NCBI GenBank assembly: GCA_016858145.1
Contig: JAEHOE010000023.1
Location: forward strand, 930,001-994,000
Length of the DNA stretch: 64,000 bases
Origin: Edaphochlamys debaryana
Taxonomy: Eukaryota > Chlorophyta > Chlorophyceae > Chlamydomonadales
Reading direction: 5' to 3'
Position numbers and translations under genes: made by a program. The notes under the pieces were generated by a model. It did no database searches, had not been told where the DNA came from, and worked only from the letters and a program-made list of their open reading frames with translations. This document shows positions 1 to 10,789 of the stretch, in pieces. The first letter of the stretch is position 1. Each line of letters starts with the position of its first letter.

Positions 1-170
1 TAGCCTGATTCTCAGTAGCCATTGCAAGCCGCGAGTGCTGAAAGCGAAGGTCAGGACAAATGCAGAAGGCTTTGCTCGTGCAGCCAGCAGAAATTTAGGC
101 AACAAGCAGCCTCTAACCTGAACAAGCTGCAGGCGGGTCATACCTCAGCAGCTTGCCAGGAGCTTGCAAC

Positions 171-3100
171 ATGCCGCCGCGAGCTGCCGCGCGTGGCAGG
201 GCATCCGCTCCCACGCCGAGGGAGCGTGCGGAACGGACTTTGAAAGATCTCTCGGCTCAGGCGCTGCGGGCCCGCAACGGCAGCGCGTGCACTCTTTCAT
301 CCACGCAGCTAGAGTCTGCCGCAGACGCCGTTCATGAGTTCAAGTCGCTCCCGGCTGGCGCATGGGAGGCCCTCACGGGCGAAGACCAGGCCGGCCTGGT
401 GGCTCTCTTCGGCCTGGCGCTGCGCCGGTCGGCTGGGGGAGCCGCGGGATCGCCAGCGGCCTACGCAACCCTGCGCGCAAAACTGGCCTTACAGCTGCCA
501 GTCTTCGACTTCGCGGACGCAATTACGCCCCCGGACCTGAAGCTGAGCTTTGCCCTCGTCAAGAGCGGCATGCTCAGCGCCTACGCCGCCCTCATGCACC
601 CCCTCAGCGCCCTGCTGGCTCGCCCCCACGCCTCCCGCCGCGTCATCGAGGCCGGCAGGGAGCTGCTCGCCGAGTTCGACCACGTGATGATGCACGTGTC
701 TGACCTGGTGTACCTGGCGACTGGACCCCAGGCCAGCGCCCTCAATGAGGCCGTGGCCGAGGCCCTGGACGCTGGCGTGTTGGAGCACTGGGCTCGGCTG
801 GTGCTGGCCCTGGCTTCCTGCGAGGGCGGCGAGGCCTCCGCCGCAAACTTTTCCGAGGCCACCTCCCATTCCCTCCGCCGCCTGCACGCTGCGCACGGCC
901 CCGGCGTGTACGCCGGGCCCAGCCTCTCCTACCTCCTGTCCTCCCACCTCACCCTCCTGGCCGCGTCCCTGGATGCCGGCCCGACGTACGGGCTCGTCTT
1001 TCCCTCTGCCGCCTCCAGATCCGCATCCGCATCCGCATCTGGATCTGGCGATGGGGAGGAGCGCCTTCTGTCGCCCGTGGTCCCGCTGACGTGGCACAGG
1101 GAGGACCCCTCCCGGCGGCCGCAGGCGGGCCCCGCCCTTCGGGCGCCCAAGCTGGACGTCAGCCAGGCGGCAGTGCTCGTGTGGGGCTCAGCACTGGCGG
1201 AGCTGGGAGTCGTTCTTGGGGCGGACCCGGCGGAGGCCCGGCGGATGCCCCTGTGGCCGCCGGCGAGCTTCGCCCGCCAGGCGCTCCGCCACCGCCTGCG
1301 GCGGTTGGATGGGCTGATCGGGGCTCTCAAGGGCGCGTCAGAGGCACCCCAGGGGCAGGCAGCAGGCCAGGGTGCGGCGGCACCGCAGGCGCAGGTGGCC
1401 GCAGGCGAGGGCGCGGCGGCACCGCAGGCCCAGCAGGGGCAGGGTGAGCAGCAGGCGGCGGCGGCGGGCGGCGCCCAGCCCGCCCCCGCGGCGCCTGCAG
1501 CCCCCCTCCCACCCGCCGCCGCCGCCGCGCCCCAGCACAGCCCTGCCGAAGCCGGGCCGTTTCTTGAGGCACTCAACCGGCGGCGAGTGGGTTGCGAGAA
1601 GCTCCTGGAGCGCCTGCCCACCTGCCCGCTGCTGCACCCCGCCCCCGCCTTCGAGCTGGGCATGCGCCTGGCGCATGTGGCCTGCGGTACCATGGGTCTC
1701 GAGGGGATGGCCGACATGCACCGCCCACACCACTGGCGGGACGTGCCTGGGGAAGCCGGGCCGGGGCCCAGCGGTGCCGCGCCCAGGCCCTCCGCGAGGC
1801 TGCGGTCCGCGGACGTGTTGGCCTTGGGGCCAGCGGCTGGGATGCAGCTCGCGCGGGCCGCCCTGGGGCCCCTCCTCGCGGTGTACGGCGGGCCCGGAAG
1901 CGGGAGGGAGCCGGGCGCGGAGAGGCCCTGCCCGGACTGGGTGTGGCGCCGGCTGTGGGCCTGGTGGGTGGCGGTCGTGGTATGGGCGCAACCCCAGATG
2001 GTTGCACCGCAGCCGTCCACGCTCGAGCTGCTGAAGCTGATGCACACGCCCAGCGAACGTAGGTTTTGGGTGGGGTTGGGGCTGGGGTTGGGGCTGGGGC
2101 TGGGTGCCTCGCGAGCGCCGGGGCGTTCGGGGCGGGCGACGGGGCGTGGGCTGCAGGCGGCTTCCCCACACCTCGTGGGTGTGGCGCGGGGTCGGGTCGA
2201 CATGGGCCGCGCGGTGAGCAGGGCCCGAGCGCCTGCAAGGGCCCAGCTTGGGGCGTGCTCCGGTGCGGCCACACGAGTCCTGACTTGGCTGAACCTTCAA
2301 CTGCTCCCTGCTTTCTTCTGGCCACAGGCCTGCCCGCGCAGCCCTCCCTGGACGTGGCGGCGGCGCTGTCCGCCAACTACCTACTGGCCTTGGAGCGCAT
2401 GGTGAGGGCGCCGGGCGCCGTGGGCAACCCGGCCGTGCTGGACCTCTTCCCGCAGTCCCACGGCCGCTTCGGCGTGTGGGCGGAGCTGCTTGCGTTCGCG
2501 CAGGTCCGCGACTCGGCGTCCCTGGTCGCGTCCGTCGCCAAGCTGCTGCGCAAGAGCGCTGGGGACGCCCTGGCGGGGCCGGCTGAGCAGCTGAACCAGG
2601 CGGGAGGGCTGCTGCTGGGCTGCGCGCAGCTGGCGGCGCAGGCCTTTGGCCTGGGTCTGAGCGGCGGCCTAACCCGCGCGCTGGTCGTTGACTCGGCCGC
2701 CCCCGGCGCTGGGGCCGGGCCCGGAGGCGTGGGCGGAGACGGCGCGGCAGGGGGGAGCGCGGATGGGGCCGTGGCGGTGGGGGGCGGCGAGGAGGGAGGC
2801 GCACCGGTGCCCGAGGGACTCATTGCGACCGCGTCCTTCATCGCCGCGCGCCTCCTGCCCGTGGCGGGGGCGGCGTTGGCGGGCCTCTTGCTCGCGGAGG
2901 CCGTTGCTGCCGCCGAGGGCCCGGCCCGTGGGGGGCCCTCCGCCGCCGCCGCCGGGGCAGGCGAGCTCACGGTGCTGGAGAAGACGCGGCGCGGGGCGGT
3001 GGCGCTCCTCTCGAGCCTCCTCGTGTCCTGGCTGCCCACGCTCCTGGCGGCGGCGCAGGCCGAGGGCCCGATGCCGGAGTCTGACCAGATGGACGAGGCC

Positions 3101-4274
3101 GGCGGCTGGTGGGGCGTGCTGGTGCGGGACGTGTGCTACGACCTAGTGCTTGGGGCCGCGCTCCAGAGCCTGCAGCGGGAGGACTGGACGGCGGAGGTCG
3201 GGGGCGACGGGGCGGCGCTCAAGGCTGCGCTGTGGGCGCTGCTGGTTCGAGAGCCAGCCCTGGTTTCCGCGGCGGTGCTGAAAGGGGAGGCGGCGAGCGG
3301 GCCCGGGGCCATCGCGCGGGCGGGGCTGAGGAAGATGTTTGGGCCGGCCGGCCGCTCGCCCGCGCCGGAACTCCTAAACGCCGTGGAGCAGGCGTGCGTG
3401 TGGGCCGGACTTCACGAGCTGGAGGGGGCCGCTGCGGGGCCGTCCGTGCCTGCGGCAGCCAGCCTTCTTTACGAGCTCGCCCCCGAGGACGCGCGCCGCT
3501 ACAAGGCCCGCACGAGCCTGCTGCTGCCCCACGCCCAGGCTCTGGCCCTGCTGCCGCTGTGCGCCAACCGCCGCTGCGTGCGGCTGGAGGGGACCAGGGA
3601 GTCGGCGGCGGCGCTCGACCCCGCCAAGGGCGGCTGCTGCTCGCACGCCTGCTGGCGGGAGCTCATGTTCCCTACGGCCGCCGCCTCGGACAGTGCGGAC
3701 GGCGGATCGGCGGCGGGCGGCGACGCCGGCGCAGCGAACGCGGCGGCGGCGGCTTCCCGGGCTCAGGGCTCCCCGGAGGCCCCGGCGGCGGGGTCGGGGG
3801 CGGGCTCTGGGGCTGGCGCAGGGCGCGCGGCGCCCGCTCTACAGCCACTGCCCGATCACATGAAGGATTTCATGATGAGGATGCTGAACGGCTCGGGACA
3901 GGTGCGGCCTCCTGGGGTGGGGGTGCTGGGTGGCGTTTGACTTGTAAGCAACACACATTGCCGCCGCAGTGCAGGAGAGGGGGGCCTTCCCAACACGATA
4001 TTGTTGCCTATGGCCTCGACTTGCCGGGCGCGCGTAGCTGCCCAACTGCCCAGACGCACCAAGCTGCCGACAGCTCGGGCCGGCGCATCCGCAGCACGAG
4101 ACCACTCGCCCATTTGTCCCTGTTCCGCAGGGCGGGAGGTTCACGGAGCTGCCCCCTGACGTGGCGTCTCAGATCATGGCGGCACTGCCCGATCACCTGG
4201 GGGAGCTCATGGGGCCGCACCCCCCCGGCCAGGCGCAGGGGCGGGGCCAGAAAGGACAAGCCAAGAAGCGGTAG
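171..4274 (+). CDS. Large protein with degenerate MYND-like Cys cluster
   Basis: Three exons: 171-2058, 2328-3901 and 4131-4274, joined by GT-AG introns with matching phases (1 and 0). They give 1201 residues. The start is the first ATG in the open frame (MPPRAAARGR). Most of the protein is Ala/Leu-rich helix-like sequence with low-complexity Ala/Gln/Pro stretches near residues 390-450. Near the C-terminus there is a Cys cluster: C1041 and C1046 (CANRRC), then C1066, C1067, H1069 and C1071. It resembles the incomplete MYND-type zinc fingers of large algal protein families, but the full C-x2-C repeats are missing, so metal binding is uncertain. The last exon is short and basic (ends QGQAKKR). 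The gene faces the next one tail to tail. The function is unknown; the gene model is much firmer than the family assignment. Confidence 0.72.
2066..2104 (+). repeat. G-rich intronic tract
   Basis: Just inside intron 1 of the first gene there are runs of GGGG separated by TT or CT, about six G-runs in 40 bases. This pattern can form a G-quadruplex in RNA or DNA. No function is claimed. Confidence 0.6.
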
Positions 4275-5384
4275 CCGTAGCGGGCTGTAGAAGGCCGTTG
4301 CTGGGCGAGCCGTAGTGGGCGTGGGGCGGGGGTTGGGACTGGCAGGCGTTAACGGGGCGAAGAGGGAAGTGGTCTGACGCTGGTGCCATTGCGGCTAGCG
4401 GCGCTGGGGTTGGCCCCGTTTAGCTGGAGGCTGCAAGGGCCGCTGGTCGCTACGGAGGAGAAGCTGTAGACGCGGATGGCCTCGGTGTGTTGACCCGCAC
4501 GAAGCGGCGGGTTGAGTTGCGGCTGTGCTGGTGGCTGAAGTCGGGCTTGAAGTGGCGGTATGTTGCAGTAGCAGCCTCCGCGGCCTGACGGCGCTCAGCC
4601 GGACTTGTGGCTCGGACCGTCAGTGCATGGACATGTGATGCTGATGTGATGCTGGGGGTCCAATGCATTCGAGTGCTGCAAGCCTGTAGGCATCGCCCCG
4701 TTCTAGCTGGGCTGCACATGGTCTTGATAAGAGTGTAGGCCCGTCAGTGCCCGTCACCAGGGCACCTTCCTCTGCACGGCACACAGTGCACGGTGCACGC
4801 CGGCGCCGACTGCGCAGGCCTGGCCGAGGGGCTCCTCGTAGCACACACACGTAGGCCGGCAGCCCACACCCGTCATGCCTGGGTGGCGCCCTCTGGCCAC
4901 AGCACCACCGGTACTACCGGTAGCCGCATCAGTCCCAGGACAACCAAGATGTAGCATCTACCGCAAAACACGCCCCACTCGCCGGCCCCACGCCGACCAG
5001 GCACAGCTCCGCATTGCCTCTTTGCTCTGTGTCAGTGGTGCCACCGGGGCACGGCCAAGGCATAGCATTTACATCCGCCAGGCCATCGGTTGCTCGCCCA
5101 GCATCCCTGCTCCCCCTTCATGCCCCATGCACCCTACCCACCTCAACGCCGCATTACGTTACCACCCCACCAATAGCCACGCTTGCTCCGCCTCCTGGAC
5201 CCCAGCGGCCTCCTCAAACCGGCCGCGTAATCCAGATCCTCATCCTGATCACGTCATCCACTCCACTTGCAGCACTCCAACGCCATACATCACACGCGCT
5301 CCCTCTCCGCACACCTCCGCTCGTCTGCCGCCCATGGCGATCCCCGCCCCTCCTCACTGGCCCCCTACCTACGCGGCCCCCCTC
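4275..5384. other. Convergent intergenic region
   Basis: This stretch lies between the stop of the forward gene ending at 4274 and the stop of the reverse SurE gene at 5385. No coding signal of splice-consistent quality was found on either strand, and it probably holds both 3' untranslated regions. No TGTAA was seen for the forward gene. One was seen for the reverse gene, at 5069-5073. Confidence 0.55.
5069..5073 (-). terminator. Candidate poly(A) signal TGTAA for SurE gene
   Basis: TTACA on the plus strand reads TGTAA on the minus strand, the usual chlorophyte poly(A) signal. It lies about 315 bases past the SurE stop codon, a normal 3' UTR length for these algae. A 5-mer can also occur by chance. 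Confidence 0.4.
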
Positions 5385-8300
5385 CTACGCAGCCCGCGTG
5401 GACGGCTGGCTGAGCAGCCACGCCGGCCGGCCGTCGTGCCCGCTCAGCAGCGCCCGGGCCATGACGCGGTCCGACAGGCACAGCGTGTGGCCCTCGGGCC
5501 AGGTCTGGGGGGTGGCGGGTGGTACGGGAGGAGCAGGGTGGTGGACGCGCTAAACATGAAGTGCTTGGGGGCAACAGCGGCGGGTGGAAGCGTGGGAGGT
5601 ACAAGGAAGCAGGGAAGCGTGGGCGGGACGTGTGCCAGCCTGACTCATAGCAACCGAGCTAACCACCGCTGCCATTCGGCTGCCTGCCCAGCGGCTGAGT
5701 AGGGCGCCAAACCGGCTTCGCCGCCTCCCCGGGCAAGACGTCCGGCCTTACAGCGCCACCGTCGTTCCCATGCCGCGAAACGCCCCCGCTCCCTCCGGCC
5801 CCCACCTGCAGCGTGCTGATGGACATGTCCCCCTGCTGCAGCGCCATCACGTCGCTATGCTCCACCGTGACCGTACGGCGCGTGTCGTACGCGTTGTTGT
5901 ACGACACGGTCTGCCCCAAGGAGAGCGCCTGCCAGGGGGTGAGGGCGAGGGCGAGGGCGAACGTGACGGCGCCGGCACCCACCCCACGAGGCGCCAACCC
6001 GCAGCCCACACAACGCACACGACCCATGCACCTCGCGCAGCACCACCCCCAAAAGAGCTCCCTCCCTCCCTCCCTCCCGCCGCCCCACCTTGGAGATGTC
6101 CTCGATGACGTCATGGTGCGGCTCCAGGGAGATGGCGTCGCCCGTGCCCACGCCGTTGCCGTTGTTGCCCCCGTAGGCGGGGGGCGCGGTCTGGGCCTCG
6201 GCGGCCTGGGGGGGTGGGGGGAGGGGGAGTTTGGGGTGACGGGGGTGGAGTGGGTGGACGGGGAGCGCACACCGTGCCCACTCTCCCGAGTCCTGACCAA
6301 CCGACCAACGGCCCCCTGCGCGTCTGACACAACATGACACGTCATGCCCCCTCCCCCTTCCCCCTCCCTCCGCCGCTGGCCCACCTGCGCCGCCGCCAGG
6401 GCCATTAGGTCGATGGTGGCACCACTGATGGCGCCCGCGCCGATGCTGCCGGCGGCGGAGGCCGTGGCGCGGCCCGCCGCCGCCAGCGCCGCCGCCACGA
6501 GGGTGGGCTGCCGCTGCGCCGCCATGGGGGCCTTGCCTGGCACCTTGACCACGTACGAGTCCCGATAGAACATCAGGCCCAGGCCTGCAAGGGGGTGGGG
6601 GGGGTGTTTGTTGCTGAACGGGATCGTGCCGACGCCAGGGGGTGAGGGGAACACGAGGTACGATTGCAGCGTGAAGGGCCGAATGGGCTCGGCACCCGGC
6701 AGGACGTGGGGGTCCCGGTGGACCATCAGGCCCAGACCTTGGGGGTGGGTGGGTGGAAGGAGGGTAGGGGCAGGTGAACAAGAGGCGGAGTTGCATGGGT
6801 GATCGGTTTGAGGGGACTAGCACCGGGCAGGAGACAAGAGTTCCGGTAGAGCATCAGGCCCAGGCCTTGAGGGCAGCAGGGCAGGGGCAGGGGCAACAGG
6901 TCAAGAACACCGCGCACGTTAAGGATAGCACGGGCAAGGCGAAGGCCCGTCAAGGCTGAGGGGAAAGTAACACGCAGGCGGCGGGGGCAGGCGGCGAGTC
7001 GAAGTCTAGGAGCGCAGAGCTGGCGTGGACGGCTCCCAGCGGGGAGAGGCTGGGCGCGGGCGGGCCGTGCATGGAGGCAGGCAGCGCATGCGGGGGCCGC
7101 GGCGCACCCGTGGTCTGTATCCTCCCCCTGCTGCCCGCCTGCCCCCAGGCCTGGGGCACGTTGAGGTTGAGGAAGACGTCCCCATCGGCAAAGGCGTCCA
7201 CCAGCACCTGGAGGGGAGGATGAAAGGGTGAGGAGCGTATGGAACATGTGCAGTCGCGTACCAAGTAAGCACCAGGGCTTGACCAGGTGCGATTCGGAAT
7301 GGCTCCTGCGCGCGCCTGTCCGCACCCACACGCCTGTACTGCTGCCCCACCCCCCACCTGCTCCGTATCCAGGATCCAGGCGTCCGGCAGCGCCTCGTAC
7401 GAGCAGGAGCTGCCCACGTGCCGCCGCCCGGGGCCCACCTGGGGAGGGGAGGGGAAAGGAGGCGGAGGGGTGAACAAGACATAGAGGCGCGCTCACGAGG
7501 GCGGGGTACAGAGGTCGGGGAGCCCTGGTGGATCCCTCCGGCCCCGCCTGAAAGGGCCTTGGCTGCCCACCACCTTCACCCCAACGCCCGCCTTCAGCTC
7601 CGCCCTCAGCTCCGTTCCCACCCACCAGGTTCACGTGGTCTCGCGGCCAGTTGCGCGCGGGCGCTCCGTTCAGCTTCCCCAGAGCTAACCGCACCATGGC
7701 CTGTGCGGGCATGGGACAGGGGCAGGGCCCGTGGGTGGGGCTGTGGGCAGACGACTGGCGAACACAGGAAAAGGCCGGTGACCCGCACAGGGCGGAAACG
7801 CTGCTGCAAAAGGGCCGAGCCCGGCCATCCCTCAGTGCCCAGTGGCCAACTGCCCCGCCTCCAGCCGCGCTTCGGTGAGGCTGCAGCGTCTGGGTGTACC
7901 GCCTGTACTGCCTGCCCGTTTGATCTGTCCGTACTTACCATGGTTGCGTCCACCGCGTTCTCCAGCGCCGAGGCCTTGTCAAGGCTGGTGCTGGACGATG
8001 CAATGGCCGGCACGCCGTACAGCCCTGCCGTACGCGCGGCGCCCACCGTACCACTGCGACACGAGGGGGCAAGTGGGGGCCCGTCAAAGGGGCACGTCAT
8101 GGCGTGTTGGGGTCGGGGCATTGGCACAGGCGAGCTTGTGCTCAGGTAAGTTTCCCGCTTCCCGCTACCCTCTCCATCGACTCAAGCCGCACCTGAGCAG
8201 CACGTCGGTTCCCATGTTGGGTCCTGGGGGTGGGGGCGGGATGCGGGGATGGATGAGGCAGTGCTCTGCTCGGCAGGCGCTACGTTACGGCCCCTGCGCC

Positions 8301-9580
8301 CTCATCCACCCTCCTCCCTCCACTCCCGCATCAAGACGCGCGGAAGGACACCCTCCTCCCCCTCCATCCCGATCTCTCTCTCCTCCGCCCCCCCCACCGC
8401 CCCATCCCTCAAGCCGGGTTCCGTCAAACCCCCCTCCTCCCCGCCCACCCGCCCCGCCCCCCACCGTAGTTTGGCCCCGACAGCGCCAGCACGGGGTGCG
8501 CCCCCAGCGCCCTCAGCAGCCCCTTGGTGGCGTCCAGGGACACCATCATGCAGTCCGTGGGGGTGCCTGGGGGGGAGGGAGGAGGGGGGGGGAGGGGGCG
8601 CGGGTGTTTGTTGCTGAGCGGGATCGCGCCGACGCCAGGGAATCCTTGCGAGGTGGCGGGGGAGGGGGGAGAGGGAGGGAGAGGGGCATGCGGCGGCCAA
8701 GCCGGGCCAGGCACCGCCAGTGCGGGCTTGCACCCCCTCCACTGGCGAGTCAACACGACTCGGTACCGTAACGCAAGGTCAGGGGCTGGGGCCCTGAGGC
8801 CTCGGGTGGGCCGCACGTGGGCCGCTGTCCCCCAGCCCTCCAAGCGGGCCGTGTGCGCTCGTGCAGCCCAGCTGGTGCTGCCCAGGCCGCACACGTCACA
8901 GGCAGGCCGGGTGACAAGACCACCCAGACCAGGGCCTGGCGCCCTGAGGCCTCGGGCGGACCGCACGCGGGCGGGCTCCCAGACCTCCAAGCGGTGCGAG
9001 GCGCGTGCTGCCCAGCCCGCAGCCCGGCTGCGGCACCCACCCGACAGCGAGTACGTGTCCGGGCCCAGGTCGGGCCGCGCCCTCAGCTCCATGTCCGTAC
9101 GCAGCGTGAGGCCCATGCTGGCGGGGCAAGCGGGGAGGGGTATGCGGGCGGGCGGGAAGGACGGGCACGTGAGGGCGGGGAGATGGGTCACTGCAGATAG
9201 GTGCGCAGCGAGGAGCATCCACAAACCTGCACCAACCAGCCACAGATCGACGCCCTGCCGCAATTCCCCTGAGTAGCTCCTACGGGAAGGCTGACCCCGC
9301 GCCCTCTCTTCCCAATCACCTCGACCAGCCCCGGCCATCAGAGCACCTCCCTCTGGCGGCCGGGCGCTGGACCCTGCACCCCAAACCCCGCTGTCGCCAA
9401 CACAAGCCTCCTGCCTCCACCGATGCTGGCCTCCCTCGCACCTGGCCGCCGACTTGTTCCGGTCGGGCGCGAGCAGGACAACCCGGTAGCCCGTCTCCTC
9501 GCGCAACCGCCCGGCCAGCAGCTGCGTGGCTTTGGACTCCACGCCGTCATCGTTGCACAGCACGATGACGGGTGTGGCGC
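5385..9580 (-). CDS. SurE-type 5'/3'-nucleotidase (acid phosphatase) with C-terminal extension; 5' exon unresolved
   Basis: Twelve exons on the minus strand: 9580-9442, 9117-9041, 8566-8465, 8223-8193, 8053-7939, 7700-7626, 7438-7358, 7207-7108, 6584-6385, 6205-6089, 5928-5806 and 5504-5385. All phases agree and give 426 codons including the stop. The SurE metal-binding motif CNDDG lies at the start of the first exon listed. NKSAASMGLTL, LSGPNYGPNMGTDVLLS and SGTVGAARTAGLYGVPAIA follow in the order expected of SurE. The family removes phosphate from nucleoside monophosphates, using a divalent metal held by the Asp-Asp pair and Asn. About 150 residues follow the SurE core (after GLGLMFYRDSY); the tail includes DTRRTVTVEHSD and matches nothing I know. 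The first listed exon needs a preceding exon ending in phase 1, so the N-terminus (probably between 9600 and 10150) is missing here. Several introns carry repeats listed separately. Confidence 0.85.
6572..6890 (-). repeat. Triplicated exon 5' end (GLGLM) in SurE gene
   Basis: The start of the exon 6584-6385, encoding GLGLMFYRDSY, recurs twice upstream in the same intron. The copies encode GLGLMVHRDPH (near 6735) and GLGLMLYRNSC (near 6863). On the plus strand the shared core CATCAGGCCCAG starts near 6571, 6724 and 6852. The two upstream copies have AAG rather than CAG before the exon start, and their frames run on into non-coding sequence. They look like tandem duplications of an acceptor plus exon start that have decayed, unless one is used as an alternative exon. 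Confidence 0.75.
6604..6640 (-). repeat. Intronic repeat element copy A (upstream of 3' splice site)
   Basis: About 37 bases, read on the gene's sense strand, with core GATCCCGTTCAGCAACAAAC. The element lies about 17 bases upstream of the AG at 6585-6586 of the SurE gene. Near-identical sequence occurs at 8604-8640 and 55104-55143, in each case in sense orientation just upstream of an acceptor. Confidence 0.75.
8604..8640 (-). repeat. Intronic repeat element copy B (upstream of 3' splice site)
   Basis: This copy shares the core CGATCCCGCTCAGCAACAAA and flanking CCCTGGCGTCGGC with copy A. It lies about 35 bases upstream of the acceptor AG at 8567-8568 in another intron of the SurE gene. A C-rich tract separates it from the splice site. 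Confidence 0.75.
8775..9075 (-). repeat. Two-copy tandem repeat, period about 151 bp, in SurE intron
   Basis: GCCCTGAGGCCTCGGG occurs near 8790 and 8941, and CCTCCAAGCGG recurs near 8838 and 8986. The two units of about 150 bp lie side by side. The second unit runs into the exon 9117-9041, so its last part overlaps the splice donor of that exon. Confidence 0.6.
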
Positions 9581-10789
9581 CTGGAGGGTGTTGGAAGAAG
9601 AGGAGGGCGGGAGGGAAGCCGGTTTAGCGGCAAGCGGTTCAGGGTGGATGATGATGCGCCAGGGTGTGAGGGGCTGTTGGATCGGCAGGGGGGGCAGGAG
9701 GCACGGGAAAGCACGAGAGGGCACTGGGACAGGACCACTGAGGGAGGGGACTGGTGCTTGGAATCCATGGCTTACCAGCCCTTCCCTCTCCCTTCCGTGC
9801 CCCTCAGCCCCTTACCCCACGTTTCCCCTTGGCCTACTCTCCCAGTTGCGCCTAGGCCCGCAGTGGTCCTTTCCAAAGGGCTGGGCTGAGAGGTCGTCCC
9901 CGGACCCCAGCGGCGTGCTTCCTGCTCCACCGCCGCAGCCAAGCCGTGCCCACTAGCACTGGTGGGTGCTTGCAAGGCCCTCTTCTATCCGGGCGCCCTT
10001 TCTGTAACCAGCAGCCCATCGTCTTGCCTGAGCTCTTTACGCGCACAGCCGAAGACAAAGACCTGGTCACCGGGAAAAGCTGCTTGCGGGATGCCTCCCA
10101 AGCCCTGTTGCCGTGGCTCGTGATCCCTCTTCTGATCAACATATTTGTGAGGAGTCAGCGGTTACGCAGCTATTTTAATATCACGGACGTTGCGATGGCT
10201 GATTTGACTTGCGGCCGGGGACAACTCTGTTCACGTTAGCAGGTTATTATGAAAGATAGGTGACAAGCAACACAAATGCAACGTGCTGCTACACGGCCAG
10301 GTCTTCGGGCAGCGGAAGCGGACACGGCGTGCGCCAATACACACCATCCTCTCCTACCTCTCCCCGTTGCGCCACCCGCAGCAGAGGCGAGAGGCGAGGG
10401 GGCGCGCTACAAGCCGTGTCTTGCTAGCACTAGCCTAGCTAGCAGCGCCGCCATGAAGGTTGCCGCCAGCACCGGCCCCTGCTTGACCAGGCGGTAGCAC
10501 ACCGCCGACCCCGCGTTGCCCTTGCCCCCCTTCCCGTCCCCGCAACGCTAGGCACCCATCCGCTTTCCACGCATCTTCTCTCGGCATTTCAGTAGCTGAT
10601 CAATCAGGAGGGGCGTAGCTGGTCAATCAGGAGGGGCGTCTAAACCCGCCTTAAACCGCAGCCCTGACCTCAAGCCCCTAGGAGTGGGCAACAGGGCAAG
10701 GCTGTGAGAGGCCCTCTCGGCACGCCATGTGACTTGACCCTCCTCACTCCTGCTCATACCCTCGGCTCTCCCCGGACGCAGGCCTCACC
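9581..10789. other. Upstream region of SurE gene; probable unresolved first exon
   Basis: The missing first exon of the SurE gene should lie here on the minus strand. An open minus-strand frame from the ATG at 10142 starts MLIRRGITSHGNRAWEASRK, which is basic and Ser/Arg-rich like an organelle-targeting peptide, but no donor in the needed phase 1 was found in it. A second minus frame ends at a good donor in phase 1 (GTAAGG near 9815) but has no ATG. A tandem repeat of the 15-mer GGTCAATCAGGAGGG type occurs near 10600-10640. The rest shows nothing recognisable. Confidence 0.4.

Noticed and set aside
1338..2804. Minus-strand open frame of 488 codons, Pro/Arg-rich
   Set aside because: It runs antisense through two exons and an intron of the forward gene and has only low-complexity Pro/Arg sequence.
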